A DNA stretch of 7,895 bases from an uncultured Oscillospiraceae bacterium (GTDB taxonomy: Bacteria; Bacillota; Clostridia; Oscillospirales; Acutalibacteraceae): positions 1 through 7,895 of the forward strand of contig URYV01000071.1 in NCBI GenBank assembly GCA_900552285.1. The letters are read 5' to 3'. Position 1 is the stretch's first letter, and each line of letters begins with the position of its first letter. This document shows positions 5,719-7,895 of this stretch, one piece after another. The position numbers and the translations under genes are program-made. The notes under the pieces were generated by a model, which was not told the DNA's origin, did not search any database, and worked only from the letters and a program-made list of their open reading frames with translations.

Positions 5719-7530
5719 TTATCTTCTTCTGCGATCGCCGTTGCGGTCGCCGTGGTCGCGGCGGCGGGGAGGACGGCGGGTGTCGCTGACCTCGTTTTCG
5801 GGAACGGCGCCTTCGATTTCGATGAGAGCGTTTCTTCTCGAAAGATTGATACGGCCCTGATCGTCTATTTCAAGAACCTGAACGATGACCTCGTCGCCGA
5901 CCTGAACAACCGATTCCACCGAGTCGACGCGTTTTACGTCAAGGTGGCTGATGTGTACAAGGCCTTCCTTACCGGGAGCAATTTCCACGAATGCGCCGAA
6001 GGACATGATTCTTGTGACCTTGCCCTTATAGATTGCGCCGATTTCGGGATCCTTGGCAATGGTTTCGACAATCTGGAGAGCACGTTTGCAGTCGTTGATG
6101 TCGATTGCCTGAATGTAAACCATTCCGTCCTCTTCAATGTCGATGTTAACGTTGCAGTCGGCACAGATCTTCTGAATGACCTTTCCGCCCGAACCGATGA
6201 CCTCGCGGATCTTGTCCACGTCGATTTTGGTGGAAAGCATCTTGGGAGCGTATTTGGAAAGCTCCTCGCGGGGGGCGGGAATGGCCTTGAGCATGACCTC
6301 GTCGATGATATAGTTACGGGCCTTGTGTGTCTTGGCAAGTGCCTCTTTAATGATTTCGGGAGTCAGACCGTCGATCTTAAGGTCCATCTGAATGGCAGTG
6401 ATGCCTTCCTTGGTTCCGGCAACCTTAAAGTCCATGTCGCCGAAGAAGTCCTCAAGACCCTGAATGTCGACCATGGTCATGAAACGGTCGCCCTCGGTGA
6501 TAAGACCGCAGGAAATACCGGCAACGGGAGCCTTAATGGGCACGCCGGCATCCATAAGAGCAAGGGTGGAACCGCAGATGGAAGCCTGGGAGGTGGAGCC
6601 GTTGGAGGACAGAACCTCGGAAACAAGACGGAGGGTATAGGGGAACTCCTTCTCGTCGGGAATTACCGGAACGAGAGCTCGTTCGGCAAGGGCGCCGTGA
6701 CCGATCTCGCGGCGGCCGGGACCGCGGCTGGGACGGGTTTCGCCCACCGAGTAGGAGGGGAAGTTATACTGATGCATATAACGCTTGGTTTCCTCGTCGT
6801 CAAGACCGTCGAGAATCTGAGCGTCTCTGATCTGACCGAGGGTGACGGTGGTCAGAACCTGAGTCTGGCCTCTGGTGAAAAGGCCGGTACCGTGAACGCG
6901 GGGAAGCAAACCGACTTCGGCGGCGAGAGGACGCATTTCATCGATTCCGCGGCCGTCGACACGCTTGCCGTCGTCAAGAAGCCAGCGGCGAACCACAAAT
7001 TTCTGCAGTTTGTAGAGGCAATCGTCAAGCTTTTCGATTTCCTCGGGATATTTTTCGTCGAGTTTTTCGTGAACCTCGGCATAAATGGGGAGCAGAGCCT
7101 CGTCGCGGACGCGCTTGTCGTCGGTGTCGAGGGCAAGGCGAACCTTGTCGATTGCAATGGCTTCCACATCTTCATACATTTCGTGAGAAGGATCGTTTGA
7201 GGGGAATTCCATCTTGGGAACGCCGACCTCTTCTCTGATTTTCTTGATGAATTCGATGACCTGCTGGTTGGCCTTGTGGCCGAACATAATGGCGTCGAAC
7301 ATTTCTTCGTCGGTGACCTGATCGGCACCGGCCTCGATCATGGCGACTTTTTTGTCGGTGGAGGCGACGGTGACGGCCATGCGGGACTTTTTCTGCTGCT
7401 CGGCGGTGGGATTGATGACAAACTGTCCGTCAACCATGCCCACGCTCACGCCGCTGATAGGTCCGTTGAAGGGAATTTTGGAAATGGTGACGGCAATGGA
7501 AGCGCCGATCATCGCGATGGTCTCGGGGGG
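5719..7530 (-). CDS. pnp: Polynucleotide phosphorylase, 5'-truncated at a junction
   Basis: PNPase degrades RNA 3' to 5' with phosphate, releasing nucleoside diphosphates, in the cytoplasmic mRNA decay machinery. Here 603 residues of a normal ~700-730 remain, starting at PPETIAMIGAS; about 125 residues of the first RNase PH domain are absent. In fragment numbering: rest of RNase PH 1 (1-100), helical linker (~110-185), RNase PH 2 (~190-395), KH (~430-490, GSGGK at 446-450), S1 (~498-566) and an arginine-rich tail (585-603). RNase PH 2 keeps the SSNGSTSQASICG segment and the catalytic set D361, D367 and K369, matching E. coli D486, D492 and K494. No start codon or ribosome binding site fits before the fragment, because the upstream sequence is murA in another frame. 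Codon use matches the rest of the contig (CCC proline, GTC valine). Identity is certain; whether the cell truly has a broken gene is doubtful. Confidence 0.95.
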   Translation of the reverse strand, partial: PPETIAMIGASIAVTISKIPFNGPISGVSVGMVDGQFVINPTAEQQKKSRMAVTVASTDKKVAMIEAGADQVTDEEMFDAIMFGHKANQQVIEFIKKIREEVGVPKMEFPSNDPSHEMYEDVEAIAIDKVRLALDTDDKRVRDEALLPIYAEVHEKLDEKYPEEIEKLDDCLYKLQKFVVRRWLLDDGKRVDGRGIDEMRPLAAEVGLLPRVHGTGLFTRGQTQVLTTVTLGQIRDAQILDGLDDEETKRYMHQYNFPSYSVGETRPSRGPGRREIGHGALAERALVPVIPDEKEFPYTLRLVSEVLSSNGSTSQASICGSTLALMDAGVPIKAPVAGISCGLITEGDRFMTMVDIQGLEDFFGDMDFKVAGTKEGITAIQMDLKIDGLTPEIIKEALAKTHKARNYIIDEVMLKAIPAPREELSKYAPKMLSTKIDVDKIREVIGSGGKVIQKICADCNVNIDIEEDGMVYIQAIDINDCKRALQIVETIAKDPEIGAIYKGKVTRIMSFGAFVEIAPGKEGLVHISHLDVKRVDSVESVVQVGDEVIVQVLEIDDQGRINLSRRNALIEIEGAVPENEVSDTRRPPRRRDHGDRNGDRRRR

Positions 7531-7531
7531 G
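7525..7531. other. Junction between pnp and murA fragments at a G7 run
   Basis: Left of this run the minus strand encodes PNPase from PPE onward; right of it the minus strand encodes MurA codons 1-45 in a different frame. Both genes can claim the bases TGCCCCC: MurA as part of A-V-P, PNPase as C-P-P-E, a tetrapeptide that fits where PNPases have C-S/P-S/P-E. The join therefore falls in a microhomology of about 6-8 bases. Confidence 0.85.
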
Positions 7532-7663
7532 CACGGCCCGCAGGCGCACATCGCTGCAGAGCATCGACGCCGCAAGCAGCGGCAGCACGCTGTTTTTCGC
7601 CGCCGGGATGCGCACTGCACCGTTCAGCGGGCGGCCGCCCATCACCACGATCCGGTTTTCCAT
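7529..7663 (-). CDS. murA: MurA N-terminal fragment (UDP-GlcNAc enolpyruvyl transferase)
   Basis: MurA adds enolpyruvate to UDP-N-acetylglucosamine in the first committed step of peptidoglycan synthesis. The first 45 residues are present: MENRIVVMGGRPLNG, then VRIPAAKNSVLPLLAASML, ending LRAVP. K23-N24 match the conserved Lys-Asn pair (K22/N23 in E. coli), and GGRPLNG and LRAVP are the family blocks flanking it. The other ~375 residues, including the catalytic cysteine, are missing beyond the junction. Past codon 45 the frame runs on antisense to pnp coding sense as meaningless sequence. Codon use differs from every other gene here: all six valines are GTG, three of four prolines CCG, four of six leucines CTG. 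The ATG at 7663 is the family's natural start; the only purine-rich site before it is GGGGG inside a large hairpin. Confidence 0.85.
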
Positions 7664-7665
7664 AA

Positions 7666-7720
7666 ATGCAGCCCCCATTTCGCAAAAGATACCCCACGGT
7701 ATGCGAAATGAGGGCTGCAT
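7666..7720 (-). repeat. Large inverted repeat directly upstream of murA
   Basis: Arms 7666-7684 and 7702-7720 are 19 bp each with one mismatch (C versus T at the facing position). The 17-base centre holds a further ATACC/GGTAT 5-bp pair with a CCAC tetraloop. On the minus strand the element ends 2 nt before the murA ATG, and the GGGGG at 7672-7676, the only candidate ribosome binding site, lies inside the stem. No T run follows, so it is not a classical terminator. It could be a translational control hairpin or a dispersed palindromic repeat. Confidence 0.8.
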
Positions 7721-7895
7721 GTGCATTGGAATTTGTCGTTTTGTTTGTCCTTCTCCGTCCCGCTTCGCGTACCAGCGCCCCCAAAAGAGGAGCCCTGCAC
7801 TCTTTTTACGTCTCGCCCCTCGAAACGGACAAAACAATGCCCATTTCGCCCATGATTATGAGAACGACGGTTCAGGCACCAAGGTAGAGAGATAC
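7721..7895. other. Terminal 175 bases, no recognisable gene
   Basis: I find no protein family, tRNA or convincing promoter on either strand. On the minus strand a 16-codon reading frame follows an ATG near 7855, too short to call, and a longer frame joins murA through the hairpin but reads as arginine-rich noise. It probably is the leader region of murA plus intergenic DNA. Confidence 0.4.

Noticed and set aside
5752..7200. A 482-codon open frame on the plus strand
   Set aside because: It is antisense to the well-supported pnp coding sequence, has low-complexity composition and no known motif.
5719..7620. A PNPase frame starting at an ATG at 7620, or a MurA-PNPase fusion protein
   Set aside because: The first 30 codons of that frame are murA read out of frame, and the real MurA frame does not continue into the PNPase frame, so no fusion protein is encoded.
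7430..7837. A 135-codon minus-strand frame including MurA codons
   Set aside because: Only the 45 codons from 7663 match MurA. The part before runs through the hairpin and the part after is out-of-frame pnp sequence.
1..7895. CRISPR arrays, tRNA or rRNA genes, insertion sequences
   Set aside because: I saw no regularly spaced direct repeats, cloverleaf with a proper T-loop, rRNA-like stretch or transposase motif. The only large inverted repeat (7666-7720) has no transposase or flanking target duplication.

Overview
The window looks like a contig from an uncultured anaerobic Firmicute of the class Clostridia, with a gut or rumen Oscillospiraceae-like character. This is inference. The supporting signs are strong AGGAGG-type ribosome binding sites, TATAAT-type promoters, hairpin-plus-T terminators, a TTG-started DeoR regulator, a secreted protein with a dockerin-like module, and protein sequences that read as clostridial. 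Coding bias is consistent from the left edge to about 7530 (proline mostly CCC, valine mostly GTC/GTT). It changes abruptly to CCG and GTG to the right of that point.

Positions 1-3916 hold two tandem paralogous genes of the uncharacterised GxGYxYP family (putative glycoside-hydrolase-like proteins). The first is cut by the left window edge and ends in its own terminator. The second is complete, has its own promoter and ribosome binding site, and encodes a secreted 737-residue protein with a signal peptide, an N-terminal degenerate dockerin-like repeat pair and the GxGYxYP region. It also ends in a terminator. The pair probably acts on extracellular or surface carbohydrate, but no substrate can be read from the sequence.

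Positions 3920-5699 hold a divergent pair. On the minus strand is a Cof/HAD-IIB sugar-phosphatase-like gene broken by an apparent one-base deletion in a C run. On the plus strand is a DeoR-family regulator starting at TTG 4860. The 131-bp gap between them carries promoters in both directions and a 7-bp-arm inverted repeat just downstream of the regulator's -10, a good candidate for an autoregulatory operator. Regulator plus sugar-phosphate phosphatase suggests a small phosphosugar-responsive unit.

Positions 5700-7530 hold the minus-strand polynucleotide phosphorylase gene (pnp), which lacks roughly its first 125 codons. At a run of seven G (7525-7531) the sequence switches to the first 45 codons of a murA gene, also on the minus strand but in another reading frame and with different codon use. 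The murA start is preceded by a large near-perfect hairpin (7666-7720) that would bury its ribosome binding site. The last 175 bases hold no recognisable gene. The pnp/murA junction is most simply a chimeric join between two genomes, though a real rearrangement is not excluded. I see no CRISPR array, tRNA, rRNA or insertion sequence. No clearly new multi-gene system is visible; the most biologically interesting content is the tandem dockerin/GxGYxYP pair and the small DeoR/HAD divergon.
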